Assembly: GCF_026652115.1 (NCBI RefSeq)
Contig: NZ_JAPPSQ010000010.1
Location: 124,001 to 188,000 of the forward strand
DNA: 64,000 bases
Direction of reading: 5' to 3'
From: Algoriphagus sp. PAP.12
GTDB lineage: Bacteria; Bacteroidota; Bacteroidia; Cytophagales; Cyclobacteriaceae
This document shows, piece after piece, positions 9,845 to 18,670 of this stretch. Position 1 is the first letter of the stretch, and every line of letters begins with the position of its first letter. The notes below the pieces were generated by a model that saw only the letters and a program-made list of their open reading frames with translations, searched no databases and was not told the origin of the DNA. The position numbers were made by a program, and so were the translations under genes.

Positions 9845-10981
9845 TTAGTCGATTTTCGCCATCAATAGTACAACTTCCATGGAAAGATCTGTGAAAATCA
9901 ATTTGGCGTTCCCATTTCTTTCCAAATGATAATGCGCCTTATTGAATAGCTCATACAGACCCGGAATGTGATCTTCCTTAAGGACATTCCCGCTGATCTT
10001 ATTGATAAATTCCCGATCATCTCCTTTCGTCCTAAGCAATGAATCAACCGAAGCATTCTTTAATAAAATCTCCCTCAGTACATTCATCCCTGTCTGTAAA
10101 ATGGATTTTTGAGCTTCTTTGTCAAACTTGTGGAAGGAATCCGACAGTGCAAATATATCCTTCAATTGCTTGCCATGACACAATCTGAACCAATTCCTGA
10201 TCCAAGAGACTTGCTGATCTTCCACCTGATTCACCAAGCGCATGGCTTCCCGGAGATTTCCATCGGCAATCATAGAAATCTGCATGGCTGTTTGATCATC
10301 ACAAAGTCCGGAAGAAACCAAATATTCATGAATTTCCTCATCAGTAAATCCCCGAACCATCACTTTTTGAGTTCTGGAAAGGATCGTAGTCAGCAATTGC
10401 TCTGGCTGAGTAGTGATCAACATGAAAATGGTTTTCTGCTGTGGCTCTTCCAAAATCTTCAACAAGGCATTTGCTGCCTGGGGATTTAAAAATTCCACGC
10501 CCCAAATCATCATGATTTTATATCCACCTTCAAATGAAACCAAAGAAAGTGTCTGAATGATCTGTCTTGCTGCTCCAACGGATATGTTCAATTGCTTTTT
10601 CTCAAAACCATTGAAGTAGATATAATCATGGACATTCCCATAAGGCTGTTCCAGCACAAACTTTCTCCAGTTTGCCAACATGTCCACTTTTTGATCATTG
10701 TCCTTATCCGTCTCCTTGGCTTTCGCAATAACAGGAAATGCAAAATTCAAATCCGGCATCACCAACTTTGCCATCCGCTGGCAAGCAGGGCAAGTTCCGC
10801 AGGAGTCTGTTTCTGTAGGATTTTGGCAATATAAATAGGTCGCCAATGCCAATGGCATCGTCAAATTTGCAGATCCTTCTGGACCATAGAAAAGAAGCGC
10901 ATGTGCCAAATGGTTATTTTTAACAGCATTGAGCAAATGTGCCTTGGTCTCTGGAAGTCCTGGTATTTCAGAAAATTGCAT
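9845..10981 (-). CDS. holB: DNA polymerase III subunit delta'
   Basis: A 378-residue clamp-loader subunit with an AAA+ core: HALLFYGPEGSANLTM occupies the Walker A position but lacks the GKT/S residues, as expected for the non-ATP-binding delta' subunit. A zinc-binding module follows (CQNPTETDSCGTCPAC), then NALLKILEEPQQKTIFML and the SRTQKV sensor region, which fit HolB/DnaX-type proteins. It acts with delta and gamma/tau to load the beta clamp. The gene is 9 bp after the GlmU-like gene in one transcriptional run. Confidence 0.93.
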   Translation of the reverse strand: MQFSEIPGLPETKAHLLNAVKNNHLAHALLFYGPEGSANLTMPLALATYLYCQNPTETDSCGTCPACQRMAKLVMPDLNFAFPVIAKAKETDKDNDQKVDMLANWRKFVLEQPYGNVHDYIYFNGFEKKQLNISVGAARQIIQTLSLVSFEGGYKIMMIWGVEFLNPQAANALLKILEEPQQKTIFMLITTQPEQLLTTILSRTQKVMVRGFTDEEIHEYLVSSGLCDDQTAMQISMIADGNLREAMRLVNQVEDQQVSWIRNWFRLCHGKQLKDIFALSDSFHKFDKEAQKSILQTGMNVLREILLKNASVDSLLRTKGDDREFINKISGNVLKEDHIPGLYELFNKAHYHLERNGNAKLIFTDLSMEVVLLMAKID

Positions 10982-10990
10982 GGTCTAAGA

Positions 10991-12187
10991 TCAGGAGTTT
11001 TTTTCCCAAATTCGGTAGTTCTTGGACATTTCAAACAACTTCAACAGCATTTCCTCCTCAACTTCTGTCCATTCAATCTTCCTGCGGTTCATGACCGCAA
11101 TAGCTGTTTCTTTGAATTTGGGAAACTGAAAGGTAGAAAATCCAGCTGCTCCACCCCAAGCAAATGAGGCAATAAAATTTCTCGGATAGCCATCTCCAAA
11201 AATATTGGCACCTACTCCTACGACCGTTCCGGTATTGAACATGGTGTTGATCCCACACTTGGAATGGTCTCCCATCATCAAGCCGCAAAACTGAAGTCCT
11301 GTATTGGTGAATCCTCCTTTCACATAGTCCCAGACTTTGACAGGAGCGTAGTTATTTTTCAAATTTGACGTATTGGTATCAGCACCTAAGTTGCACCATT
11401 CACCCAATACAGAATTCCCTAGGAATCCTTCGTGTCCTTTATTGCTGTATCCAAAAATTACGGAGTTGGAAATCTCACCACCTACTTTGGAATGTGGGCC
11501 AACCGTGTTGTCTCCACGTAGTTTGGCTCCCATATTCACAGTAGAACCTTCGCAAAGAGCAAAAGGTCCACGTATCAAAGCTCCTTCTTGGATTTCGGTA
11601 TTCTTGCCGATATAAATCGGTCCATTCTCAGCACTCAAAACTGCCGCCTTAACTACCGCTCCTTCTTCAATGAAAATATTCTCAGGAGCATAAACCTGGG
11701 TATATGGATCTTTCAGTTTTTCTGATTTCCGCCCTTTGGTAATCAGTTCAAAGTCTTTTCTGATCTCCGCACCATTGAATTGGAAGATATTCCAAGTCTT
11801 GAGAAGCATATCCGGCTCAGTTTCAATCTGCACAATTTCCTTTTCAGCTGCTAAACTCAGATTTTTTTCAGTCTCACCGATGTAAGAAGCCAAAAGCGTC
11901 TTTCCGGAGTAGAGTGACTGGTTTTCCCCCAAATTTTGGAGAATTTCAATAGAATTAGAATCTGGCAACCAAGCTCCGTTTACTGCCAACAGGCCACCAT
12001 CGGCTCTGGGAAATTTCTTTTGAAGGTAATCCTGAGTAAGATACGAAACGGTTTTCCCGCTGTACTTCTCCCATTTCTCAGAGATCTTTAATATCCCAAT
12101 TCGGATATCTGCCACAGGTCTGGTAAAAGTAAAAGGGAGTAATGACCCACGAATCGAAGGATCATCGAACAAAAGAATATTTTCCAT
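10991..12187 (-). CDS. Alternative GlmU-like sugar nucleotidyltransferase/acyltransferase
   Basis: From ATG 12187 the protein has about 398 residues beginning MENILLFDDPSIRGSLLPFT, the start of the Bacteroidota-type GlmU-like family (nucleotidyltransferase-like N-half with FTFTRPVADIRIGIL). The C-half is a left-handed beta-helix of hexapeptide repeats (from about IGKNTEIQEGALIRGP to CNLGADTNTSNLKNN), typical of acyltransferases. It probably serves UDP-N-acetylglucosamine synthesis, but this is by family. The frame extends 11 codons upstream into the L31 terminator; the MENILLFDD start with a TATTTTTG box 4 bases upstream is preferred. Confidence 0.88.
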   Translation of the reverse strand: MENILLFDDPSIRGSLLPFTFTRPVADIRIGILKISEKWEKYSGKTVSYLTQDYLQKKFPRADGGLLAVNGAWLPDSNSIEILQNLGENQSLYSGKTLLASYIGETEKNLSLAAEKEIVQIETEPDMLLKTWNIFQFNGAEIRKDFELITKGRKSEKLKDPYTQVYAPENIFIEEGAVVKAAVLSAENGPIYIGKNTEIQEGALIRGPFALCEGSTVNMGAKLRGDNTVGPHSKVGGEISNSVIFGYSNKGHEGFLGNSVLGEWCNLGADTNTSNLKNNYAPVKVWDYVKGGFTNTGLQFCGLMMGDHSKCGINTMFNTGTVVGVGANIFGDGYPRNFIASFAWGGAAGFSTFQFPKFKETAIAVMNRRKIEWTEVEEEMLLKLFEMSKNYRIWEKNS

Positions 12188-12191
12188 GTGG

Positions 12192-12199
12192 CAAAAATA
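12192..12199 (-). promoter_or_regulatory. -7 promoter element for the GlmU-like gene
   Basis: TATTTTTG on the minus strand matches the Bacteroidota -7 consensus TAnnTTTG and ends 4 bases before ATG 12187, implying a leaderless or near-leaderless mRNA. It overlaps the T-tract of the L31 terminator. No clear -33 TTTG is visible. Confidence 0.5.
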
Positions 12200-12200
12200 A

Positions 12201-12236
12201 AAAAGTCTCCCGGAATCCATGCTCCGCGAGACTTTT
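12201..12236 (-). terminator. Terminator after rpmE2
   Basis: On the minus strand AAAAGTCTC...GAGACTTTT forms a strong stem followed by a T-rich tract. It sits between the L31 stop and the start of the GlmU-like gene, only about 14 bp before that ATG. Confidence 0.85.
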
Positions 12237-12256
12237 TAGCTGAATACGCTTTGGAA

Positions 12257-12502
12257 TTACTTCTTCGCGTATCTTCTGTTGAATTTCTCAACTCGACCAG
12301 CAGTATCGAGCAACATTTTCTTACCAGTGTAGAATGGGTGAGACTGAGAGCTCACTTCAATTTTGTACACAGGATATTCTTGTCCATCTTCCCAAGTGAT
12401 TGTCTCTTCGGTTTCGATGGTAGATTTAGTCAAGAATTTAAACTCAGAAGAAGTGTCATAAAACACAACGTCTCTGTAGTTTGGATGAATATCAGCTTTC
12501 AT
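12257..12502 (-). CDS. rpmE2: 50S ribosomal protein L31 type B
   Basis: The 81-residue protein begins [19 protein letters not shown] and contains [20 protein letters not shown], the standard L31 sequence. The zinc-binding cysteines of type A L31 are absent, so it is the zinc-independent type B paralogue. It is monocistronic: a strong promoter lies at 12543-12574 and a strong terminator follows. Confidence 0.97.
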   Translation of the reverse strand: MKADIHPNYRDVVFYDTSSEFKFLTKSTIETEETITWEDGQEYPVYKIEVSSQSHPFYTGKKMLLDTAGRVEKFNRRYAKK

Positions 12503-12542
12503 ATCACTAAGTATTTTTGGAGTAGCTTTTTCAAATGAGGCA

Positions 12543-12574
12543 CAAAGTTATCCTTTTTCGCAAAAATCACCAAA
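12543..12574 (-). promoter_or_regulatory. rpmE2 promoter (TTTG-N20-TAACTTTG)
   Basis: On the minus strand, TTTG (12571-12574) is separated by 20 bp from TAACTTTG (12543-12550), a full match to the Bacteroidota -33/-7 consensus. The -7 box lies 40 bp upstream of the L31 ATG. Confidence 0.75.
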
Positions 12575-12733
12575 TCTTTCTAGAAAATTCTGTGAGTTTG
12601 GATTTCTCTCACCACTTGCCACAAAGGTAAGGTTTTCAAGAAATTAATTTTCCTTTGACTACAATATCATGGGTCATATAGGGAAATTCGGTCTGACCTG
12701 CTATTTTCAAATCAGTTTTCAATACTCCAAAGC

Positions 12734-14431
12734 ATGAGGCAACCCTTACTTTCACTCCCAAAACTTTTCTTTTTAGTCAGCTTTTTGATTTTCACACAAA
12801 GCCTTGCCCAAGCACAAGGAAGTTATATTCCCTTTGATCGGGATTACTATCATCGTTTTGAACGCTATGAGATTCTTCAGGGAAAGAACAATCCCTTTTT
12901 CCAAACTGCCTATAAACCTCAAAGGAGAGATCTTCTAGCCAAATATTTGGATTCCTTGGCAAATGACCCTGTGATTTCTACCGCATCCGATAGGTTCAAT
13001 TTAGCATATTTGGCTCAAGACAATTGGGAATTTGTATCTCAGGAAACCCCAGACTCGAATAAGCCTTTCCTCAAAAAGCTTTATCGAAAACCTGGAGACT
13101 TTGCTCATTATTATAGTGAGGATTTTGACATCCATTTGAGTCCTGTGATTTATTTGGCAGGAGGCACAGAAACAGATAATGATCAAAATCCTGCCCACCT
13201 TTCCAGAGGAATCGTTGTGAGAGGAGCCATTGATAAAAAGGTGAGTTTCTTTACTTATATGACCACCACTGAGTTATTCTTTCCTTCTTGGGTAAAAAAT
13301 TATGCAGAATACAACGGCGCAGTACCAGGTGAAGGCTTTTGGAAAGAATATAATACCGATGGCTACAATTATTTCTCGGCCAGAGGTCATGTGAATTTCA
13401 ATTTGACCAAAAGTATTCAAGCTCAAGTGGGACATGACCGAAACTTTATAGGAGAAGGATATCGCTCCTTTTTGCTTTCAGATTTTTCCAATCCTTACAT
13501 GTTTGTCAAGCTGAACACCAAAGTCTGGAAGTTTCAATTGACCAATCTCTGGACTCAGATGACCGCCGACGTCTTTTATGACAGAGGCAGACCGACCGAT
13601 GGAAGGTATCCTCAGAAATACTTTTCCATGCACCGTTTGGGATTCAACATTGGCAAAAACATCAACCTAGGTTTCTTTGAATCAGTGATGACTGACAAGG
13701 TCAATTTCAACTACTTCAATCCAATCGTATTTTTCCGCTGGGTGGAGCAGCAATTGGGAACCCCAGACAAAGTGATGTTAGGTTTTGACGGAAAGTGGAA
13801 TTTTTATCCCGGGATGCAGTTTTATGGACAATTTGCTTTGGATGAGTTTGTGTTCAATGAGTTTTTCGGAATTGACGGTAAAGGCTCAAAAAGAAATAAG
13901 TTCGGGGCACAGGCCGGCTACAAATACATCAATGCATTCGGACTTTCAAATTTGGACCTCCAGCTTGAGTTCAACGCTGCAAGACCATATACTTTCCAGG
14001 AGAAATTTGATGATCAATCCTACAGCAACTGGAGAACTCCACTCACCCATCCACGAGGTGCAAACTTCAGGGAGTTCATTAGCATCATTCGTTATCAGCC
14101 AATTCCAAAGTTGAATCTGAGCCTTTTGGGAATGTATCAATTGTACGGCTCAGATCCGGATGCTGAAACCAATTACGGCGGAGATGTTTTAAAAAACCGA
14201 TTGGAAGGAAGTCCGACAGGACTATTTGGAAATTACATCGGTCAAGGAATCGAAAACAAGGTTATTCAGACCAATTTGGTGGCTAGCTATATGCTCAAGC
14301 ATAATTTCTTTATCGATGCAAATCACACTTTTAGAAGGAGAACTGCACAGGATCTAGATTCTCCAGAAAGAAAGCAATTCATCCAATTAGGGATCAGATG
14401 GAACTTTATTAGACCTGATTACAATTTCTAG
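12734..14431 (+). CDS. Outer-membrane protein, Wzi/RemB-like
   Basis: This 565-residue protein has a signal peptide (about residues 1-28, ending SLAQAQ) and strands such as FNLTKSIQAQVGHDRNFIGE and YRSFLLSDFSNPYMFVKLNT, followed by an aromatic-rich barrel ending in a terminal Phe. The pattern resembles capsule-assembly Wzi-family barrels and the gliding-associated RemB proteins of Bacteroidota. It is likely in the outer membrane; a role in surface polysaccharide or gliding is inferred from the family only. It ends 50 bp before the ABC exporter gene, which has its own promoter. Confidence 0.75.
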   Translation: MRQPLLSLPKLFFLVSFLIFTQSLAQAQGSYIPFDRDYYHRFERYEILQGKNNPFFQTAYKPQRRDLLAKYLDSLANDPVISTASDRFNLAYLAQDNWEFVSQETPDSNKPFLKKLYRKPGDFAHYYSEDFDIHLSPVIYLAGGTETDNDQNPAHLSRGIVVRGAIDKKVSFFTYMTTTELFFPSWVKNYAEYNGAVPGEGFWKEYNTDGYNYFSARGHVNFNLTKSIQAQVGHDRNFIGEGYRSFLLSDFSNPYMFVKLNTKVWKFQLTNLWTQMTADVFYDRGRPTDGRYPQKYFSMHRLGFNIGKNINLGFFESVMTDKVNFNYFNPIVFFRWVEQQLGTPDKVMLGFDGKWNFYPGMQFYGQFALDEFVFNEFFGIDGKGSKRNKFGAQAGYKYINAFGLSNLDLQLEFNAARPYTFQEKFDDQSYSNWRTPLTHPRGANFREFISIIRYQPIPKLNLSLLGMYQLYGSDPDAETNYGGDVLKNRLEGSPTGLFGNYIGQGIENKVIQTNLVASYMLKHNFFIDANHTFRRRTAQDLDSPERKQFIQLGIRWNFIRPDYNF

Positions 14432-14443
14432 GCATAACGCAAT

Positions 14444-14477
14444 TTTGCGTAAAAGCCCACTGGAATTCCGATATTTG
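14444..14477 (+). promoter_or_regulatory. Promoter of the MsbA-like exporter (TTTG-N22-GATATTTG)
   Basis: TTTG (14444-14447) is followed after 22 bp by GATATTTG (14470-14477), ending 4 bases before ATG 14482. One base of the -7 box departs from TAnnTTTG, but the same spacing and box precede rpmB. The transcript would be almost leaderless. Confidence 0.55.
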
Positions 14478-14481
14478 CAGC

Positions 14482-16314
14482 ATGAAGACCTATTTGCGGA
14501 TCCTTTCCTATGCCAAACCTTTTGGCAGATTCGTCCCAACATACATTATCTACACCCTCTTTTCCATCATTTTTGGCTTGGTAAATTTCACTTTACTCAA
14601 GCCTCTTTTTGATGTGATTTTTGAGCAGGTAGATCCACAAAGCCTTGAAAAATACAGAGCACTTCCTGAGTTCTCTTTGAGTATTGAATATTTTACTGGC
14701 CTTTTCAACCACTATTTTCTTCAAGTAACAGATGATTATGGTAAAGTCGGCACTCTGATTTTCGTCTGTATCATCATTGTCATTTCTGTTTTCCTTTCCA
14801 ACCTTTTCACCTACTTATCCGGTGTGGTTTTGGCAAAAGTAAGAGCAGTTGTCATCAAGAAAATGAGAGCTGACATTTTCGGAAAAGTCACTCGTTTTCA
14901 CATTGGTTATTTTTCCAATGAGCGAAAAGGAGACCTGATGTCAAAAATGACCAATGACGTTCAGGAGGTAGAAAACACCATTGTTCAGTCCCTGAGAGTC
15001 GTATTTAGAGAACCTGCGACTATCATTCTTTATTTCGCAGTCCTTTTCTTTATGTCGGTTAAGCTGACCCTATTCACGATCCTGATCATTCCAATTTCAG
15101 GAGCAATCATCGGTGGCATTACTAGAAGACTAAAAAAGAAAGCAGTCCAAAGCCAGGAATCTTTAGGTCGAATTGTGAATATTCTTGATGAGACTTTGGG
15201 AGGAATGCGTGTCATTAAAGCATTCAATGCCGAGAAATTTATGTTCGGGAAATTTGATCAGGAAACCGATCACTACGCTGCTGTCAATGTGAATATGGCC
15301 CGAAAAAATGAACTGGCCTCTCCTATTTCTCAATTCTTAGGAGTGAGTGTTGTCGCAGGAATCTTGGTTTATGGAGGCAGCTTGGTTTTGAGTGGGAACT
15401 CCAACTTGAGCGCTTCGGATTTCATTACTTATATCATCATTTTCACTCAGGTTTTGAACCCAGCCAAGGAAATCTCCAGAGCTGTCAGTAGTATCCAGCG
15501 TGGGATTGCATCTGCCGAGCGGGTTTTCGAAGTAGTAGATACTCCAACTCAAGTCAAAAGCCCAGAAAATCCGATTGTACCTAAAGCATTTTTAAACTCA
15601 ATTGAGTTTAAAAATGTAAGCTTTGCTTACCAGGATAAAAAGGTTTTAAAGGATATCAACTTCTCTTTAGGTAGAGGAAAAACCATTGCTCTCGTCGGAC
15701 CATCCGGAGGAGGAAAATCAACATTGGCTGACCTGGTACCAAGATTTTACGATCCTACAGAAGGAGAAGTTCTTTTGGATGGAAATGATCTGAGATTTTT
15801 TGAAGTTGGAAGCCTGAGAAAGCTAATGGGAATTGTAACTCAGGAATCCATTCTTTTCAATGATACAGTTTTCAATAACATCGCTTTTGGATTAGAAAAT
15901 ATAACAGAAGAACAGGTCATTGAGGCAGCTAAAATCGCCAATGCTCATGAGTTCATTTCCAAAATGGGTAATGGCTACCAAAGTAGCATTGGAGAAAGAG
16001 GCTCTCTGCTTTCCGGTGGACAAAGACAGCGATTGAGTATTGCAAGAGCCGTATTGAAAAACCCTCCGATTTTGATTTTGGATGAAGCTACATCCGCTTT
16101 GGATTCTGAATCAGAATTATTGGTTCAGGAAGCTTTGACCAAACTGATGGCCAACCGGACCACTCTGGTCATTGCCCATAGGTTGAGTACCATTCAGCAT
16201 GCTGATGAAATCCTAGTCATTGAGCAAGGAAAAATCGTTCAAAGAGGTACTCACAAAGAACTAATCTTAACAGAAGGGCTCTATCAAAAGCTTTCCAGTA
16301 TCCAGTCGGTTTAG
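14482..16314 (+). CDS. ABC exporter, fused permease/ATPase (MsbA-like)
   Basis: The 610-residue half-transporter has six TM helices in about residues 1-330 and a nucleotide-binding domain in the C-terminal 240. GPSGGGKST near residue 406 is Walker A, LSGGQRQR near 510 is the ABC signature, and ILILDEATSALD is Walker B with the catalytic Glu. It would homodimerise in the inner membrane and export a hydrophobic substrate such as a lipid or drug. MsbA-like by overall form; the substrate is not defined. It may be co-transcribed with the small membrane protein 30 bp downstream. Confidence 0.93.
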   Translation: MKTYLRILSYAKPFGRFVPTYIIYTLFSIIFGLVNFTLLKPLFDVIFEQVDPQSLEKYRALPEFSLSIEYFTGLFNHYFLQVTDDYGKVGTLIFVCIIIVISVFLSNLFTYLSGVVLAKVRAVVIKKMRADIFGKVTRFHIGYFSNERKGDLMSKMTNDVQEVENTIVQSLRVVFREPATIILYFAVLFFMSVKLTLFTILIIPISGAIIGGITRRLKKKAVQSQESLGRIVNILDETLGGMRVIKAFNAEKFMFGKFDQETDHYAAVNVNMARKNELASPISQFLGVSVVAGILVYGGSLVLSGNSNLSASDFITYIIIFTQVLNPAKEISRAVSSIQRGIASAERVFEVVDTPTQVKSPENPIVPKAFLNSIEFKNVSFAYQDKKVLKDINFSLGRGKTIALVGPSGGGKSTLADLVPRFYDPTEGEVLLDGNDLRFFEVGSLRKLMGIVTQESILFNDTVFNNIAFGLENITEEQVIEAAKIANAHEFISKMGNGYQSSIGERGSLLSGGQRQRLSIARAVLKNPPILILDEATSALDSESELLVQEALTKLMANRTTLVIAHRLSTIQHADEILVIEQGKIVQRGTHKELILTEGLYQKLSSIQSV

Positions 16315-16343
16315 TATATTTAAAAAAATAAGAGATTAAAATA

Positions 16344-16724
16344 ATGAAAAAGTTTCATCAAATCATGCAGATAGTTCTACTGGTATATTTTGTCGCCTAT
16401 CTGATATTTTTCATCACTTTTGACACATTGGGTAGCCTTTTTGGAATGGATGAGGTTACCTCTCAATCGATGGTGACTATTTTCTTGATAGGGCTAGGAA
16501 TATTCTTGGTGGCTTGGCTGACTGGAAAGGGAGCAATCTCATCGCTAAATTCAAAAATCACCAAAATGGACAATGAGATGAATAGACTCAAAGCAAAGAT
16601 TTATGACTTTGAGCATCCTCATACACCGGAGCCTACTAAACCAAGTACTCCAAAACCTGTTCCAACAAAAGCACCGGAAAGTGATAGCGGAAACATTCCA
16701 CCTCGTCAAAATTATACTGATTAA
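16344..16724 (+). CDS. Small two-helix membrane protein of unknown function
   Basis: This 126-residue protein has two hydrophobic helices (IVLLVYFVAYLIFFITF, and VTIFLIGLGIFLVAWLTG at about residues 47-64), then a short coiled coil (SSLNSKITKMDNEMNRLKAK) and a Pro/Thr/Lys-rich tail (TPEPTKPSTPKPVPTKAPES). I do not recognise a family. It follows the ABC exporter by 30 bp and is followed by a terminator, so it is probably the second gene of that unit. Confidence 0.75.
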   Translation: MKKFHQIMQIVLLVYFVAYLIFFITFDTLGSLFGMDEVTSQSMVTIFLIGLGIFLVAWLTGKGAISSLNSKITKMDNEMNRLKAKIYDFEHPHTPEPTKPSTPKPVPTKAPESDSGNIPPRQNYTD

Positions 16725-16750
16725 CCAGTAATAGACTCGAACACATCATT

Positions 16751-16780
16751 GAAAGGAAGCCGCTGGCTTCCTTTCTTCGT
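16751..16780 (+). terminator. Terminator after the ABC exporter unit
   Basis: GAAAGGAAGCC (16751-16761) pairs perfectly with GGCTTCCTTTC (16765-16775) and is followed by a T-rich tract. Confidence 0.88.
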
Positions 16781-16891
16781 TTTTAAACGCCTCATTCTAA
16801 ACCCATTCCCCACCTATAAAAATCAAATCGTGAAATAATAAGGATTGGTTTAACTTCAGTTTTCATTCCTATCCTTTTGCATCTACCAATC

Positions 16892-18577
16892 ATGATTACA
16901 GTCAAGAATTCAAACGGACTTCTTATTATTCTTCTCTTTTTAGGTCTCTTTTCTTGTGAAAAAGCTCCCCAATCCACGATTGAAAAAGCACCAAATATCA
17001 TATTAATCCTTGCAGACGATTTAGGATATTCCGATTTGGGAGCTTTTGGTGGAGAAATCGATACTCCGAATCTCAATTGGCTGGCAAGTCAAGGAATCAA
17101 ATTCACGCAGTTCTTTAATACATCTAGATGCTGTCCGACCAGAGCATCTCTCTTAACTGGATTATATAATCATCAAGCGGGAATCGGTCAAATGACCACT
17201 GATACAGGCCTCGATGCTTACCGAGGACACATCACCACCTCTGCAGTTACATTGGCTGAAGTATTGAAAAACTCGGGATATCACACTGGAATGGTTGGAA
17301 AATGGCATGTTTCCAATACCGTTGTTCAAGAATCACCAGATGCCCAATTAGCTTGGCTCAATCATCAAGAAGAACACCCTCTGTTTTCTCCAATTGAGCA
17401 ATATCCAACCAATAGAGGCTTTGAAAAATACTTTGGAAATATCTGGGGCGTCGTGGATTTCTTCGACCCTTTTAGTTTGGTCAATGGCACGGAACCGGTT
17501 ACAGAAGTTCCCGAAAACTATTATCACACTGATGCTATCAATGATACAGCTTCGGTTTACATCCGAGAATTTGTCAAAGATGACAAGCCTTTCTTCCTTT
17601 ATGTCGCACACACCGCTCCTCACTGGCCATTACACGCACTTCCGGAAGACATAGAGAAATATAAAGACACTTATAAAGTTGGTTGGGATTCTATTAGAAT
17701 TCAGCGCTATAATCGACTAGTAAAACTAGGCATGATTGATCCAAATGTCGCTCCACTTTCAGAAAGATGGGATAGTGAAGTGTCATGGGAAGAAAATGAA
17801 GATAAAGATTGGGATGCTCATGCCATGGCAGTACATGCAGCTATGGTAGACCGAATGGATCAAGGAATTGGAAGGATCATCGAAACTCTCCGAGAATTGG
17901 AAGAGCTTGACAATACGCTTATAGTTTTCCTAAGTGACAATGGAGCCAGTTCTGAGAATGCTATGAGATATGGACCAGGCTTTGACCGGCCTAGCCATAC
18001 GAGGTCTGGTGAAAAGATTCATTATCCTGTGGAAAAAGATGTGCTTCCGGGTCCACAGACTACTTTCACATCCATTGGGATTCGATGGGCCAATGTGGCT
18101 AACACCCCATTTCAATATTGGAAAATGGAATCATTCGAAGGAGGAATCCATACCCCGATGATTGCTTTTTGGCCAAACAGAATAAAGGAATCTGCAGGCA
18201 CCATCTCCAATCAAGTTGGCCATGTGATGGATTTCATGGCAACTTTTGCCGATGTCGCAAAGGCAGAATATCCACAAAGCTGGAATGGAATCCCAATCAC
18301 TCCTTTGGCAGGAAAAAGCCTTCTTCCCATCTTTGAGGGAAAGAAACGAGAAGGACATCCTATCCTCTTCAATGAACATGAAGGAGGCAGGTATGTCAGA
18401 ACTTCTGAATGGAAACTGGTTACGTTGGATGCCAAACAACCTTGGCAATTATTCCGGATTAATGAGGACCAAACTGAATCTAATGATTTAGCTGACAGGT
18501 ATCCGGGAATCGTTCATGAATTGGATAGCCTATGGCAAAATTGGGCTATCAAAAACAATGTACTTCCAAAACCCTAA
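16892..18577 (+). CDS. Sulfatase (arylsulfatase family) lipoprotein
   Basis: A 561-residue type I sulfatase with a lipoprotein signal (LLIILLFLGLFSC, lipid on Cys22). NIILILADDLGYSDLG binds the metal, and the C-x-P-x-R activation motif is present as C80-C81-P-T-R in SRCCPTRASLLTG. Cys80 should be converted to formylglycine; the adjacent extra Cys is unusual. HAMAVHAAMVDRMDQGIGRI and VFLSDNGAS are further family motifs. It likely removes sulfate from polysaccharide or a related ester at the cell surface. A TTG start five codons upstream is less likely than this ATG. No maturase or SusCD pair lies nearby. Confidence 0.93.
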   Translation: MITVKNSNGLLIILLFLGLFSCEKAPQSTIEKAPNIILILADDLGYSDLGAFGGEIDTPNLNWLASQGIKFTQFFNTSRCCPTRASLLTGLYNHQAGIGQMTTDTGLDAYRGHITTSAVTLAEVLKNSGYHTGMVGKWHVSNTVVQESPDAQLAWLNHQEEHPLFSPIEQYPTNRGFEKYFGNIWGVVDFFDPFSLVNGTEPVTEVPENYYHTDAINDTASVYIREFVKDDKPFFLYVAHTAPHWPLHALPEDIEKYKDTYKVGWDSIRIQRYNRLVKLGMIDPNVAPLSERWDSEVSWEENEDKDWDAHAMAVHAAMVDRMDQGIGRIIETLRELEELDNTLIVFLSDNGASSENAMRYGPGFDRPSHTRSGEKIHYPVEKDVLPGPQTTFTSIGIRWANVANTPFQYWKMESFEGGIHTPMIAFWPNRIKESAGTISNQVGHVMDFMATFADVAKAEYPQSWNGIPITPLAGKSLLPIFEGKKREGHPILFNEHEGGRYVRTSEWKLVTLDAKQPWQLFRINEDQTESNDLADRYPGIVHELDSLWQNWAIKNNVLPKP

Positions 18578-18638
18578 GAACGAATTAACTTAAAAAATAA
18601 TTTAAATTAACAGTTTAATCTTACTAAAAACTTATATC

Positions 18639-18665
18639 AAGGAAACCAACAAGGTTTCCTTTTTT
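18639..18665 (+). terminator. Terminator after the sulfatase gene
   Basis: AAGGAAACC (18639-18647) pairs with GGTTTCCTT (18653-18661) followed by T residues. It ends only about 6 bp before the comM ATG. Confidence 0.82.
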
Positions 18666-18670
18666 ACACT

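Noticed and set aside
10109..10489. 126-codon open frame opposite holB
   Set aside because: It is fully covered by the well-supported holB gene on the minus strand and resembles no protein.
14436..14449. ACGCAATTTTGCGT as a terminator of the Wzi/RemB-like gene
   Set aside because: The loop is only two bases and no T-run follows; it overlaps the -33 box of the next promoter instead.
16877..16891. TTG start for the sulfatase
   Set aside because: It would add five residues before a regular lipoprotein signal; ATG 16892 gives the normal signal.
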